This document shows positions 34,343-43,539 of a DNA stretch of 64,000 bases, piece by piece. The stretch lies in contig CANIQT010000002.1 in the NCBI GenBank assembly GCA_947469885.1, forward strand, positions 62,001 to 126,000, read 5' to 3'. Under the pieces are notes generated by a model that saw only the letters and a list, made by a program, of their open reading frames with translations, had not been told where the DNA came from and did not search any database. A program made the translations under genes and the position numbers. The first letter of the stretch is position 1. Each line of letters begins with the position of its first letter. The DNA is from Bacteroidota bacterium (GTDB lineage: Bacteria; Bacteroidota; Bacteroidia; 2-12-FULL-35-15).

Positions 34343-35137
34343 ATGGCTGAATTAAAAGATAAAATAATCTGGATAACTGGGGCATCATCAGGTATTGGTG
34401 AGTCGTTGGCTTATGTATGTGCCGAAGAAGGCGCAAAGGTTATTCTATCAGCAAGAAGAGAAAATGAGTTGAACAGAGTTGGCGATAATTGCAAATGTAA
34501 AAAAGAAAACATTTTTGTGCTGCATCTTGATATGGCACATACTGAAAATGTAGATGAAAAAGTACAGGAAATTGTTAAACGTTTTGGCAGTATAGATATT
34601 TTGATTAACAACAGCGGAATGGGGCATCGAACACTAGCTGTAAACACTCCAACTGCATTGGATAGAAAGGTAATGGAAGTGAATTTTTTTGGCACTATTA
34701 ATCTTACCAAAGCAGTTGCAAAACAAATGCAGAAGCAACATAGTGGCAAATTAGTTATTGTAACAAGTATTATGGGAAAATATGGAATGCCCCTCTACTC
34801 CACCTACTCAGCTTCCAAACATGCCTTGTATGGCTACTTCGAATCGTTGCGTCAAGAATTATTTAAAGATAATATTTCGGTACTGATAGTAAGTCCTGGA
34901 TTTATTAATACAGATGTGAGCACAAAACTTTTGTTGGAAGATGGGAGCGAATATGGAATTAAAAGTGATGCACAAGAAAAAGGAATGTCCGCAAAAGATT
35001 GTGCAAAGGCAATAGTAAAGGCAATTAAAAGCAACCGCAATCATAAATTTGTAGGTAATTACGAATTGTTTTCTGTTTATGTAAAACAATTTTTTCCAAA
35101 ACTATTTTACAAGTTGATGCGCAAAATGACCAAATAG
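34343..35137 (+). CDS. Short-chain dehydrogenase/reductase (SDR)
   Basis: A 264-residue classical SDR. The cofactor motif TGASSGIG is at residues 12-19, NNSG at 89-92, and the catalytic set is S142, Y155 and K159 (YSASKHALYGY). The ARRE segment after strand 2 suggests NADP(H). It is probably membrane-associated or cytoplasmic; the C-terminal FFPKLFYKLMRKM is hydrophobic and basic. The substrate is unknown. The stop codon overlaps a two-unit heptad repeat (ATAGTCA at 35134-35147). Confidence 0.9.
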   Translation: MAELKDKIIWITGASSGIGESLAYVCAEEGAKVILSARRENELNRVGDNCKCKKENIFVLHLDMAHTENVDEKVQEIVKRFGSIDILINNSGMGHRTLAVNTPTALDRKVMEVNFFGTINLTKAVAKQMQKQHSGKLVIVTSIMGKYGMPLYSTYSASKHALYGYFESLRQELFKDNISVLIVSPGFINTDVSTKLLLEDGSEYGIKSDAQEKGMSAKDCAKAIVKAIKSNRNHKFVGNYELFSVYVKQFFPKLFYKLMRKMTK

Positions 35138-35216
35138 TCAATAGTCAGACTGATATAAATCATAATTTCAGTAAAGGTTTTCTCCCTAAACTTGCAAGCA
35201 ACAAAAAACAATTTTC

Positions 35217-36257
35217 ATGTTTGGTTTGCAATTAAATTCATTTGAATTCAAAAACTTTTTTGTACAACGTATTGGTAAAAACACTTTTGTGTGGCGACTA
35301 GTAGAGTTTATGCAAGGCATTTCTTATAGTCTTGATTATTTGTTGTACTATCGATGGAAATTAATAAGTAATAGAAGTTCTATCACTGAAATTAACATTG
35401 AATTTGTGAGCTACTGTAATCTTCGTTGTACCCTCTGTTCGCTCGACCATGATAAGCCCAAAATTAGAATGAGTGAAGAAACACTTAAACATTTTTTCGA
35501 AGATTTTTTAAATGATAACCATTTTAGAAGTGTAAAAACCATCCATCTTTATAATGCAGGAGAAGTGCTGCTACATCCAAAAATGGAAGTTATGCTTTCC
35601 ATAATAAAGTACTATAAACAATTGGCAAAAGAAAAAGGAATTGCATTTCCGCAAATTGCATTGCTTACCAATGCAACTATACTGGACGAAAAACATACAG
35701 AGATATTAATTAATTCAGAAGTGTTGGATAATATTCGATTTAGCATGGATGGGGGAAGTAGAGAAAAGTTTGAAGAAATGAGGGTGAGAGCGAAATGGGA
35801 TATATTTGTAAATAACATTAACAACTTTTGTGAGAAAAATAACAGCAGTAAAAAAAGAATACCAACAGGAATAATTACCCTTATTGGATATGAAAATAAA
35901 ATGAATACCAAATGGATGAGTGAGGAATTTAAAATATTGCTGAACACTGTGGATGGTTACGAACTAAGATACGCCCACAACTGGGGTGGAGATGTGGAAA
36001 TTAAAGAACTGAAAAACAAAACAAAAAAGAGTTATAAAATTGGATGTAGTTTATTAATGCATCAATTAGTATTGTTACCAAACGGAGATATTACAGTGTG
36101 TTGTGCTGATTTGAATTCGAAAGGAGCAATTGGAAACATCAAAAAAGAAAAATTGTATGCTATCTATAATAAACCTCAGAGAAAAGAGATGCTAATGAAA
36201 TTTATTAAGGGGAAAAAGCAAAAGATTGAATTATGTAAAGACTGTGAAACTTTTTAA
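35217..36257 (+). CDS. Radical SAM protein with SPASM-type C-terminus
   Basis: A 346-residue enzyme. The [4Fe-4S]-binding triad is C67-x3-C71-x2-C74 (YCNLRCTLC). The C-terminal part contains GDITVCCADLNSKG and LCKDCETF, cysteines placed as in SPASM or Twitch domains that hold auxiliary clusters. Such proteins modify peptides, sugars or cofactors. No precursor peptide gene is visible nearby. A TAAACTTG, one mismatch from the -7 consensus, precedes the start. Confidence 0.85.
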   Translation: MFGLQLNSFEFKNFFVQRIGKNTFVWRLVEFMQGISYSLDYLLYYRWKLISNRSSITEINIEFVSYCNLRCTLCSLDHDKPKIRMSEETLKHFFEDFLNDNHFRSVKTIHLYNAGEVLLHPKMEVMLSIIKYYKQLAKEKGIAFPQIALLTNATILDEKHTEILINSEVLDNIRFSMDGGSREKFEEMRVRAKWDIFVNNINNFCEKNNSSKKRIPTGIITLIGYENKMNTKWMSEEFKILLNTVDGYELRYAHNWGGDVEIKELKNKTKKSYKIGCSLLMHQLVLLPNGDITVCCADLNSKGAIGNIKKEKLYAIYNKPQRKEMLMKFIKGKKQKIELCKDCETF

Positions 36258-36260
36258 TAA

Positions 36261-36485
36261 CTATTTTATTTCTTCATAATCAACATACTCTCCGGCATCA
36301 TCTTTTAATTTTGTTGCGTTGGATGTTTGTGGCATAAAATCTACGGTTGTTTCTCCCTCCTTTTTGTTAGGGTATTGGGCACTATTTGAAGTAGTGTTTT
36401 GCGCTTTAGTTTTGCTGGAACTAAAGGCATTGATTATTCTCCAAACAATCCACACTACCAATATAGTATAAAATACATCTCTCAT
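36261..36485 (-). CDS. DUF4834 family small membrane protein
   Basis: A 74-residue protein with one N-terminal membrane helix (VFYTILVVWIVWRIINAF), a polar linker, and the ending GEYVDYEEIK, which is the hallmark I remember for DUF4834. Its function is unknown. It lies on the minus strand, first gene downstream of the CarbopepD-like protein. Confidence 0.75.
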   Translation of the reverse strand: MRDVFYTILVVWIVWRIINAFSSSKTKAQNTTSNSAQYPNKKEGETTVDFMPQTSNATKLKDDAGEYVDYEEIK

Positions 36486-36510
36486 GATAATACAAAGGTA
36501 ATTGTTTTAT

Positions 36511-37233
36511 TTATTTCCACCTGTATTTAAAACTCTCATATTTTCCTTTAATTGCCATGGTGAGTTCAAACTGTGATGCACTCTGTATAAACTCATCACT
36601 AAAATTAAGATATTTGATAAAAGCATCAAAATCTTCGTCACTCAAATCAATAATTTCATTTTTTACATAAAGTCGAAATAAATCTTTTAAAATATCACGT
36701 TTCATGTCTTCATTTTCCAGTTCAGCAACTTTTTCAATCGATCGGGCACGTTTACTAAATCGTTCGTATAAAAAAGTAATTGGGCTCGCTAATCCATTAA
36801 GCCCTTCAACCGAGTAATCCTTTTTAACTCCAAGGCTATTAATATCCTTTTGGATTTCGCTTAAATCGCGTGTTGCAAAAACCGAAATCTCTTTCAATGT
36901 ATATTGAAGCTTTTGCATAGGCATCTCAATTTCATATTGTTTTTTAGCAATCGAATCTTTTAAACATATTTTTTTAATGATGAAACCAATAGAAGAAAAC
37001 AGTATAGTATCTGTTTGTTTTGCCTCAATCGAAAACCTGCCTTCGGTATCTGCAAAAGTACCATTATTGGTTCGCTTGTTTATGATCATTAATTTGGGTA
37101 GTGGCAATTTAGCATCATCCTTGTCAAATGCTTTTCCTTTAATAACTATTGCATTTTGTGAGAGCAAGCAAAAATTACAAAACAATAAAAGGAATAATAA
37201 ACTATAAATAGGAATAAAATATTTTGTAGTCAA
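36511..37233 (-). CDS. Exported protein with carboxypeptidase-regulatory-like domain
   Basis: A 240-residue protein with a signal peptide and a CarbopepD_reg_2-like beta domain (about residues 30-110: VIKGKAFDKDDAKLPLPKL, NGTFADTEGRFSIEA, DTILFSSIGF). This domain is also found at the N-terminus of SusC/TonB-dependent receptors. A helical C-terminal half of unknown fold follows. No TonB-dependent barrel is present. It probably acts in the periplasm or on the inner leaflet of the outer membrane. Confidence 0.75.
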   Translation of the reverse strand: MTTKYFIPIYSLLFLLLFCNFCLLSQNAIVIKGKAFDKDDAKLPLPKLMIINKRTNNGTFADTEGRFSIEAKQTDTILFSSIGFIIKKICLKDSIAKKQYEIEMPMQKLQYTLKEISVFATRDLSEIQKDINSLGVKKDYSVEGLNGLASPITFLYERFSKRARSIEKVAELENEDMKRDILKDLFRLYVKNEIIDLSDEDFDAFIKYLNFSDEFIQSASQFELTMAIKGKYESFKYRWK

Positions 37234-37265
37234 GGATATGTTTTAAAATTTAATTCGAGTAACCC

Positions 37266-37970
37266 TTACTCCACTTCTGTTTCGGCAGGATCTTCCGTTT
37301 TTTTCTTCTTTCTAAGCAGTTTCGACTTCGATTCTTCTCTTCTCAACAAACGTTCAATGTTTTTTTGATGAGTAATTAAAACCATAATAGGAATTAAGAT
37401 AGAAAAAACAATTAATGGTTTGGTTAGCACTGGTATCAGAGTGCCATCAGTTGATGATTGTTTACAAACTTTATCAATTATCAGAATGACAAAAGGAAAT
37501 AAAATAGAAGATAGTATGGAAGCTAATGAAACATAATTTGAAATCAATAATACAATTACAAAAACACCCATCGAAACTAAACCTGCATAAAGATGAATAG
37601 CTAAAATTATTCCAAGCAGTGTTGCAATTCCTTTACCTCCTCTAAACTGAGCAAACAAAGGAAAAATATGACCCACCAACGCGGCAATACCTAACACCAA
37701 TTGCAAATCTGTTAATTGATTACTTCCTTTAGCGTAGCTGCTTAAATAAGCAACCGACACACCTCCAAACCCTTTCAATATATCAAGCAGTAGAACTGGG
37801 ATACCCGCTTTTTTGCCAAGCACTCTGAAAACATTAGTTGCACCTGCATTTCCACTGCCATATTCTCTTACATCGGTTTTATAAAAGTATTTACCAATCC
37901 ATACTGCCGAAGGAATAGAACCCAACAGGTAAGATAGAATTAGAAAAAATATGTTGATACCCGTTATCAC
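37266..37970 (-). CDS. plsY: Acyl-phosphate glycerol-3-phosphate acyltransferase PlsY
   Basis: A 234-residue multi-pass membrane enzyme with the PlsY motifs SIPSAVWIGKYFY, REYGSGNAGATNVFR and FRGGKGIATLLG. It transfers the acyl chain of acyl phosphate to glycerol-3-phosphate, the first step of phospholipid synthesis. The C-terminal extension (RRLLRREESKSKLLRKKKK and acidic end) is cytoplasmic. Its start codon overlaps the stop of the 1491-residue gene by 4 bases, so translation is probably coupled. Confidence 0.93.
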   Translation of the reverse strand: MITGINIFFLILSYLLGSIPSAVWIGKYFYKTDVREYGSGNAGATNVFRVLGKKAGIPVLLLDILKGFGGVSVAYLSSYAKGSNQLTDLQLVLGIAALVGHIFPLFAQFRGGKGIATLLGIILAIHLYAGLVSMGVFVIVLLISNYVSLASILSSILFPFVILIIDKVCKQSSTDGTLIPVLTKPLIVFSILIPIMVLITHQKNIERLLRREESKSKLLRKKKKTEDPAETEVE

Positions 37971-40900
37971 TGATCGCCTTGAGATTTACGAAGGAACTGA
38001 ATTTTTTTTGTAGGTGGACAAATATTAAAATAATAATTCTGTTCCTTTTTGTCTTTATCTCCGGCTTTTTCACGTTTGTCAGGCTTCATTTCTTTTATCA
38101 AGGTATTAAAGGCTTCGTTCGATGAAACTGCCAACATGGTTCCTCTTGTATAATTAAAATAGTACCAATTTCCACTTTCCAATTCAAGATATATATTTAA
38201 AATATCTCCTCCGCGTTTTTTTACGATCTCTATTCTTCCACCCACATATTTATTTAATTGAGTTTTGTTAATGTTCCCAAGTCCAATCATACCAATAGAA
38301 GTATAAGAGCGTGTATCTTTGTTCCACTTCATTTTCATATCATTGATAAAAAATGTTTTCCTTAACTCTTCTGGAACTTTACGCACCGATCCATACAAAT
38401 TGAGCTGAGAAAGAAGTTTATCAGCTTGTTCCTTACCCACCAATTCGCGCATTCCTTTTTCAAAAATAGGACGGGTAAACTCTGTAGGTTTTAAATTAAT
38501 GTTTGCATTAATATCATCTGCAATTTTATCAATGGCATTATCATTAAAGAAGAAGTCTATCGACATTAACATATCAAAAATAGTAGTATCAGGAATTAAA
38601 AAGTGGGTTGCACTTCCATACGACTCCAACTTAACTTGTCCAAAATCGCTACCCATCGTCATTTTACCTTCTCCATAAACTTTACAATTCGACTTGTTAA
38701 GACTTAAAAAATTTCCTGGCAAATTACGTTCAATAATTTTTTCTTTATTTGATATTTGATATTCGTGTGATGCTTTGTCGTAATATAAAAATCCATCTGC
38801 TGGCAACACGAACGCATCGTTTCCTGAAATTTTTGGTGACAAAAATGCAGAATAAAAATGAGTGGAATCAGTAGTTACCATCATAGATGCCGCTATTGGC
38901 TTTCCTGCACTATTTAATGGCTCTTTTGGAATTGGAATGTAAATATTATTTGGATTTATTTCCGATTCAAATTTTACCCACGTCATTGGTATTCCAGCAC
39001 AATCGTGATCTATACTTGTTGACCCATCGAATACTAAAAACTGATTGGTTGCTTTTAGTTTCACCTTACCTTTAAATTCGAAATTCGGACTTAACTTAAA
39101 TTTCGAAGTGTCTTTAATCATTGTTTCCGCATACGTTTGGTAAGTGGTATCTACACTCACATCGCTAAAATAAAATGTTTGTTTGGCCTTCACTTCATCA
39201 ATGTAATCGTAAAAACCGGAGCCTTCATAATTTTTACGGGCAAATATATTTACTGTGCAGTTATATAAATGATGATATTGTGTTACAGCATTGGCAACAA
39301 TTTTAGAACTCGTTAAGGTTTTCATTACAGCATCTCTACCTATCACCACATCTCCTTTATCAGGATAAATACGAGCATCGGCCACATTTATATATTTTAC
39401 TTCCATTGCCGAAATCACAAATTTCTTTAAGTCATACCTTGCTCTTGGCGATTGAAATCGCAATGAATCCTGTTTCGGATGGACAGATATAAATTCCGGT
39501 CCTTCCAAATCCAAATCATTTCCTGAGCTTTGTTCTGCAGTCGCTTTATCAGCTCCCAATTCAATAATACTTGCATCCATAAACCATTTAAACTTGTCCA
39601 TAAAACAAATGTATTGGTTGATCGGAAATTTTACAATCGAACCCTTTCCATTCGATTTAAATTCTCCCAAACGTTTATCAAAATCAATATGTGCATTTAC
39701 ATTTAAAGTTGAAAACGCAAGTGCAGAAACCTCTGAAGCCTTTAAACTAAAGTTAGCTGTATCCGAATCAAAGGTATTTTGTTTAAACTTCATCCACTTG
39801 GCTTCAAGCTTTGCATTTACAAAATCTGAATATCCTGTTCCATATAGCATTTTTGGAGTTAAGGTCAAACGCCCCGTAAACTGCGCTTGTCCGTTATATT
39901 GCAAAAACTTTTTTTCAGGTTTATTATAAGCATACAACACATCTTTCATTGGCATCCAATGTATTTTCACATCCTCTCCATGCACCTGCGGAAATTCAGG
40001 GGGAGTTTTCTGCTCCTTCACATCAAATGCCTGCGCCTGGGCATTGGTGGAATCGGGATAAAAAATAAAATCATCTGATTTTGAAACAGAAGTTACATAA
40101 CTAAGCGTACCATCTCCCCGCAATCCTTGATTGCTAAGCTTGATAGCAGCATTATAATTGCCTTTGCCACCATACATGGCATATCCGCCAGGAGGGGTTT
40201 GAGTCACAAATCCCAACGAATAATCAGGTTGAAGCGTTAATGTTTCTTTAAATGTGGGGAATATGTTTGCAGAAACCATATCTCCTTTAAAGTTCAACCC
40301 TTCATTCGAGAAGTTGTCCAAACTATCAATTTGAAAGGGCTCCAAGTGAAAATAAAATTTATCCTTTGCATATTTTCCTCCCTGAATTTGTTTCTTATTA
40401 TAAAACGCATACGAATCTTTAAAACTATTAAATATCGGAAATCTCGGAAAATTCTTTCGACCCGATTTATTTGCTGGATTATCTATCTCCAAATCTCCGT
40501 TTATATTTTCAATAACCGTTTTCAATTTCACCAATGGATAATCTCCATAAGCATCCTTTTCTCTCGACCTTACTAACATTCGCAACGAATCCACATTTTT
40601 TAAATTGATTATAAATTTATCATAATCAAACGCAAATTCTTTTCCAAAAAAATCGAAGCGACCCGCATGGACCACGCCTGCAAATGTAAAATCTCTGTTC
40701 TTTTTTAATAATATTTTTTGCTCTGCCGGGTAAATCACCACATTCTGCGAATCACTCATCCCAATTTGTTTTACCCCGTAAATGGCCATATCATAATTCA
40801 ACAAATTAATCGAAGCATTCACCGAACCCCGAACTACGGATGGAAACTGAATAACATCATAATCTATTTTTCCAGCTCTATCTGCTATATAATCAAACAA

Positions 40901-42442
40901 TTTATCAGTGGCATGCACTTTATCTGTTTCTGCATCATAAGTAATAAACCCATACGTGGACAATCGCACCAAATTAGGACGAACATCATAAGCCGCCAAT
41001 TTTACATGCTTCGAATATTCATCTCCCGTAAAATCACGATTGTCACCATTCTTCTTTATAAAATCACGCATCTGAATCAAAGGATTCACAGGGTCAACAC
41101 CCTGCAACTGGTCATACCTATCCGTTCGAAAATACGAGCGCGATTCAAAATAAGCATCTTCTTCTGTATTACCCACCAACATTTTTAAATCTATCTTAGG
41201 GTCATCTATCACCCATTGCAACTCTTCAAAATACATATCTACCTTATGAAATGTATTGATAAATGGAGATTTCGAAATACCTGCATTAGTTCGGTTCAAA
41301 GACAAAAGACGTGTTTTGGTAATAAATTTAAAACTCAAACTTGGATGAGTAATCGAATCTTTTTCAAAATAAAATTTTATGTTTGCCTGCTCGGCAAATA
41401 ATTTATCCTCTGTAATACCCATCAACTGTGCACCTACCACCAAGAATTTTTTTCCCTCCCGATAAAAAATCAACTTCGCATCTTCATCCTTATTACCAGA
41501 ACCTAAAAATTTCTCGCCCCGTTGACTAAACCCTCCGTCATAATCCACACCCTTAGCAATGTTTTTTATCGTCATCCGTTTGCTGTATGAATCAAATCTG
41601 GGATACGAAATATTACTGCCTTTTTCCGAAACCACCTTCTCTTCCAACCGCCCAAGCAGTGGTTTTTCAAAATAATTTTTATTATAGAACAACACTGAAT
41701 CGGCCGAAAAACCAGATGTTTTAAGCGATACTGTATAATGCTTCAACTCTGCCCACACCTTTTCGGTCGGAAATCCAACCCTGCTCCAAAACACCGTGCC
41801 CCCTACTCCCACAAACACTCCTTTGTAAGGATAATATACTCCCTTCGTGTCATACACCACCCCACTATCATTTTGATTATTGATACAACGCAAATTCAAA
41901 CTTTTAAAAATCACTTTTGGCACACTGTCGTACTCAAAAATATATTTATTATTATCCGAAGAAAACGAAATCACGGCCGATTTATAAAACGTATTGGTAG
42001 CAAACAAATTTTCGCTCATCTGCAAATAATCCGAAAAAAACTTTTGACTCTTTCCGTTCAGAATCTTATTAATAGACTCCTGCCACATTATAAAACTCAA
42101 CTCCGTTTGGTTCGAATTAATAAAATTCATAATCGAACTCAAGTAACTTTTATACTCCGGCAAAATTTTCATCCTCTTTTTCACCATCAAATTACACGAA
42201 CTGTAAGTAGATTGTTTCAAATTTTCGCTGTATTTTGGGTTATTCCATACAGCAGTAAATTGTTCCATATATTCTTTCACATCCTTTTTGTCCATTCCCG
42301 AAACTTCAAACATTGTCTTCACTTCCTCCAAAAATTTTATAGGGTCAGCCGTAAATTGTTTTATGGGGTTAAGTTGAGCATACGATTTTGAATTAATAAT
42401 GAGTGCCGAAAAGAAGAAAAGCAGGTAGGTAAATTTTCTCAT
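37967..42442 (-). CDS. Giant exported beta-rich protein of unknown function
   Basis: A 1491-residue protein with a signal peptide (ending SYAQ), about 150 residues of helix, and then more than 1200 residues of repetitive beta structure without cysteine-rich or T9SS C-terminal signals. Segments such as SLRFQSPRARYDLKKFVIS and ARIYPDKGDVVIGRD recall the beta-taco strands of LptA/OstA, but I cannot confirm homology. It overlaps plsY by four bases. Possible roles are lipid or LPS transport, TamB-like bridging, or an adhesin; none is shown. Three phased dyads lie 130-170 bases upstream. Confidence 0.6.
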   Translation of the reverse strand: MRKFTYLLFFFSALIINSKSYAQLNPIKQFTADPIKFLEEVKTMFEVSGMDKKDVKEYMEQFTAVWNNPKYSENLKQSTYSSCNLMVKKRMKILPEYKSYLSSIMNFINSNQTELSFIMWQESINKILNGKSQKFFSDYLQMSENLFATNTFYKSAVISFSSDNNKYIFEYDSVPKVIFKSLNLRCINNQNDSGVVYDTKGVYYPYKGVFVGVGGTVFWSRVGFPTEKVWAELKHYTVSLKTSGFSADSVLFYNKNYFEKPLLGRLEEKVVSEKGSNISYPRFDSYSKRMTIKNIAKGVDYDGGFSQRGEKFLGSGNKDEDAKLIFYREGKKFLVVGAQLMGITEDKLFAEQANIKFYFEKDSITHPSLSFKFITKTRLLSLNRTNAGISKSPFINTFHKVDMYFEELQWVIDDPKIDLKMLVGNTEEDAYFESRSYFRTDRYDQLQGVDPVNPLIQMRDFIKKNGDNRDFTGDEYSKHVKLAAYDVRPNLVRLSTYGFITYDAETDKVHATDKLFDYIADRAGKIDYDVIQFPSVVRGSVNASINLLNYDMAIYGVKQIGMSDSQNVVIYPAEQKILLKKNRDFTFAGVVHAGRFDFFGKEFAFDYDKFIINLKNVDSLRMLVRSREKDAYGDYPLVKLKTVIENINGDLEIDNPANKSGRKNFPRFPIFNSFKDSYAFYNKKQIQGGKYAKDKFYFHLEPFQIDSLDNFSNEGLNFKGDMVSANIFPTFKETLTLQPDYSLGFVTQTPPGGYAMYGGKGNYNAAIKLSNQGLRGDGTLSYVTSVSKSDDFIFYPDSTNAQAQAFDVKEQKTPPEFPQVHGEDVKIHWMPMKDVLYAYNKPEKKFLQYNGQAQFTGRLTLTPKMLYGTGYSDFVNAKLEAKWMKFKQNTFDSDTANFSLKASEVSALAFSTLNVNAHIDFDKRLGEFKSNGKGSIVKFPINQYICFMDKFKWFMDASIIELGADKATAEQSSGNDLDLEGPEFISVHPKQDSLRFQSPRARYDLKKFVISAMEVKYINVADARIYPDKGDVVIGRDAVMKTLTSSKIVANAVTQYHHLYNCTVNIFARKNYEGSGFYDYIDEVKAKQTFYFSDVSVDTTYQTYAETMIKDTSKFKLSPNFEFKGKVKLKATNQFLVFDGSTSIDHDCAGIPMTWVKFESEINPNNIYIPIPKEPLNSAGKPIAASMMVTTDSTHFYSAFLSPKISGNDAFVLPADGFLYYDKASHEYQISNKEKIIERNLPGNFLSLNKSNCKVYGEGKMTMGSDFGQVKLESYGSATHFLIPDTTIFDMLMSIDFFFNDNAIDKIADDINANINLKPTEFTRPIFEKGMRELVGKEQADKLLSQLNLYGSVRKVPEELRKTFFINDMKMKWNKDTRSYTSIGMIGLGNINKTQLNKYVGGRIEIVKKRGGDILNIYLELESGNWYYFNYTRGTMLAVSSNEAFNTLIKEMKPDKREKAGDKDKKEQNYYFNICPPTKKIQFLRKSQGDQ

Positions 42443-42570
42443 GTCTATACTTTATTTAGTATTATTAAGGCAAATGCCGTATTGTTAATTTATTTTGTAA
42501 CTATCCTTAAATGCTACCTGTTTTTATGAAAACATTAAATAACAGCACTTTGGATAGCTACTATACACTT

Positions 42571-42626
42571 TTAGGAAAGTCCATAATCCTTTTTAGAAAG
42601 TTCTAAAACCTTTGTGGAAAGTTCCA
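42571..42626. promoter_or_regulatory. Three dyads with exact 21-bp spacing
   Basis: Dyads AGGAA-AG-TCCA, TAGAA-AG-TTCTA and TGGAA-AG-TTCCA have centres at 42578.5, 42599.5 and 42620.5. A 21-bp step is two helical turns, so bound proteins would sit on one face of the DNA. The array lies between prmA and the giant gene. Confidence 0.6.
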
Positions 42627-42645
42627 AAATTTTTAAAAGTTTGGT

Positions 42646-43479
42646 TTATTTCACAAAATGCAAAACGGTCCACTCCCCACTTTTCCTTTTTTCCAAAAAA
42701 TTTAATCCCAACTCCATTGCTTTCTCCGAAATTTCATTCACATCTGTTTCAAAAAAACCACTCATCACCAAATTGCCCCCATTTTCCAACGAATTAAAAT
42801 AAACTGACATATCTTTTAACAAAACGTTCTTATTAATATTGGCTAAAATAGTATGAAATTCTTTTCTAGCCAAACTATTTACATCTCCTTTTTCAACAAC
42901 CACATTTTTTACTCCGTTTCTTTCCAGATTTTCAATTGTGTTTTCATAACTCCATTCATCTATGTCAACCGCCATTATTGGCTGCGCGCCCATCATTCCA
43001 GCCACAATAGGCAACACACCGGTACCACAGCCCATATCCAATAGCGATTTGTTTTTAACATTCAAACTCATCAACACCCCAATCATCAGTTGGGTAGTAT
43101 GGTGATGCCCAGTGCCAAAACTCATTTTGGGTTCAATAATCACATCATACATAAAACCCTTTTTAGCTTCGTGAAAAGGAGCACGAACAAAACATTTCCC
43201 TTCAATTTCAATTGGTTCAAAACTTTTCTCCCATTCCTCATTCCAGTTTTGCTTGGCAATCAATTTTTTAGAAAAATCAATTTTGAAAATATCTTTATAC
43301 CTAGAAATAATAGAATTCATTTTCGTTTCATCAAAATCTTCTTCCTTAATATAAGCGCAAAATCCTTCGTCATTCTCCACAAAACTTTCGAAACCGATTT
43401 CCGACAATTGCGCAATCAAGACATCACTACCCTGCTCCTTGGGCTCAACAATAAAAGAATGTTCAATATAATTTCCCAA
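42646..43479 (-). CDS. prmA: Ribosomal protein L11 methyltransferase
   Basis: A 277-residue class I methyltransferase with the SAM motif LLDMGCGTGVLPIVAGMMGA, the substrate-side motif EPKMSFGTGHHHTTQLMI, and an N-terminal recognition domain. PrmA methylates lysines and the N-terminus of ribosomal protein L11. The motifs and the order of domains are complete. It follows tpiA on the minus strand. Confidence 0.9.
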   Translation of the reverse strand: MGNYIEHSFIVEPKEQGSDVLIAQLSEIGFESFVENDEGFCAYIKEEDFDETKMNSIISRYKDIFKIDFSKKLIAKQNWNEEWEKSFEPIEIEGKCFVRAPFHEAKKGFMYDVIIEPKMSFGTGHHHTTQLMIGVLMSLNVKNKSLLDMGCGTGVLPIVAGMMGAQPIMAVDIDEWSYENTIENLERNGVKNVVVEKGDVNSLARKEFHTILANINKNVLLKDMSVYFNSLENGGNLVMSGFFETDVNEISEKAMELGLNFLEKRKSGEWTVLHFVK

Positions 43480-43494
43480 TTTATTTCAATTTAA

Positions 43495-43525
43495 AAATCT
43501 ATGTTAATCTGTGCAATCTGTGGTG
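43495..43525. repeat. Short 9/10-bp iterated spacer
   Basis: AATCT recurs three times in about 30 bases (steps about 11 and 9). It resembles the heptad arrays but has a longer period. Confidence 0.4.
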
Positions 43526-43539
43526 AAGTAAATGTAATC

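Noticed and set aside
33485..36257. RiPP biosynthesis cluster
   Set aside because: A radical SAM/SPASM gene alone is not enough. No precursor peptide, leader-recognition domain or export gene was found.
40718..42391. Long plus-strand frames (156 and 217 codons) antisense to the giant gene
   Set aside because: They lack leaders or known domains and are rich in Ile/His/Phe, as expected from the complement of AT-rich beta-protein codons.
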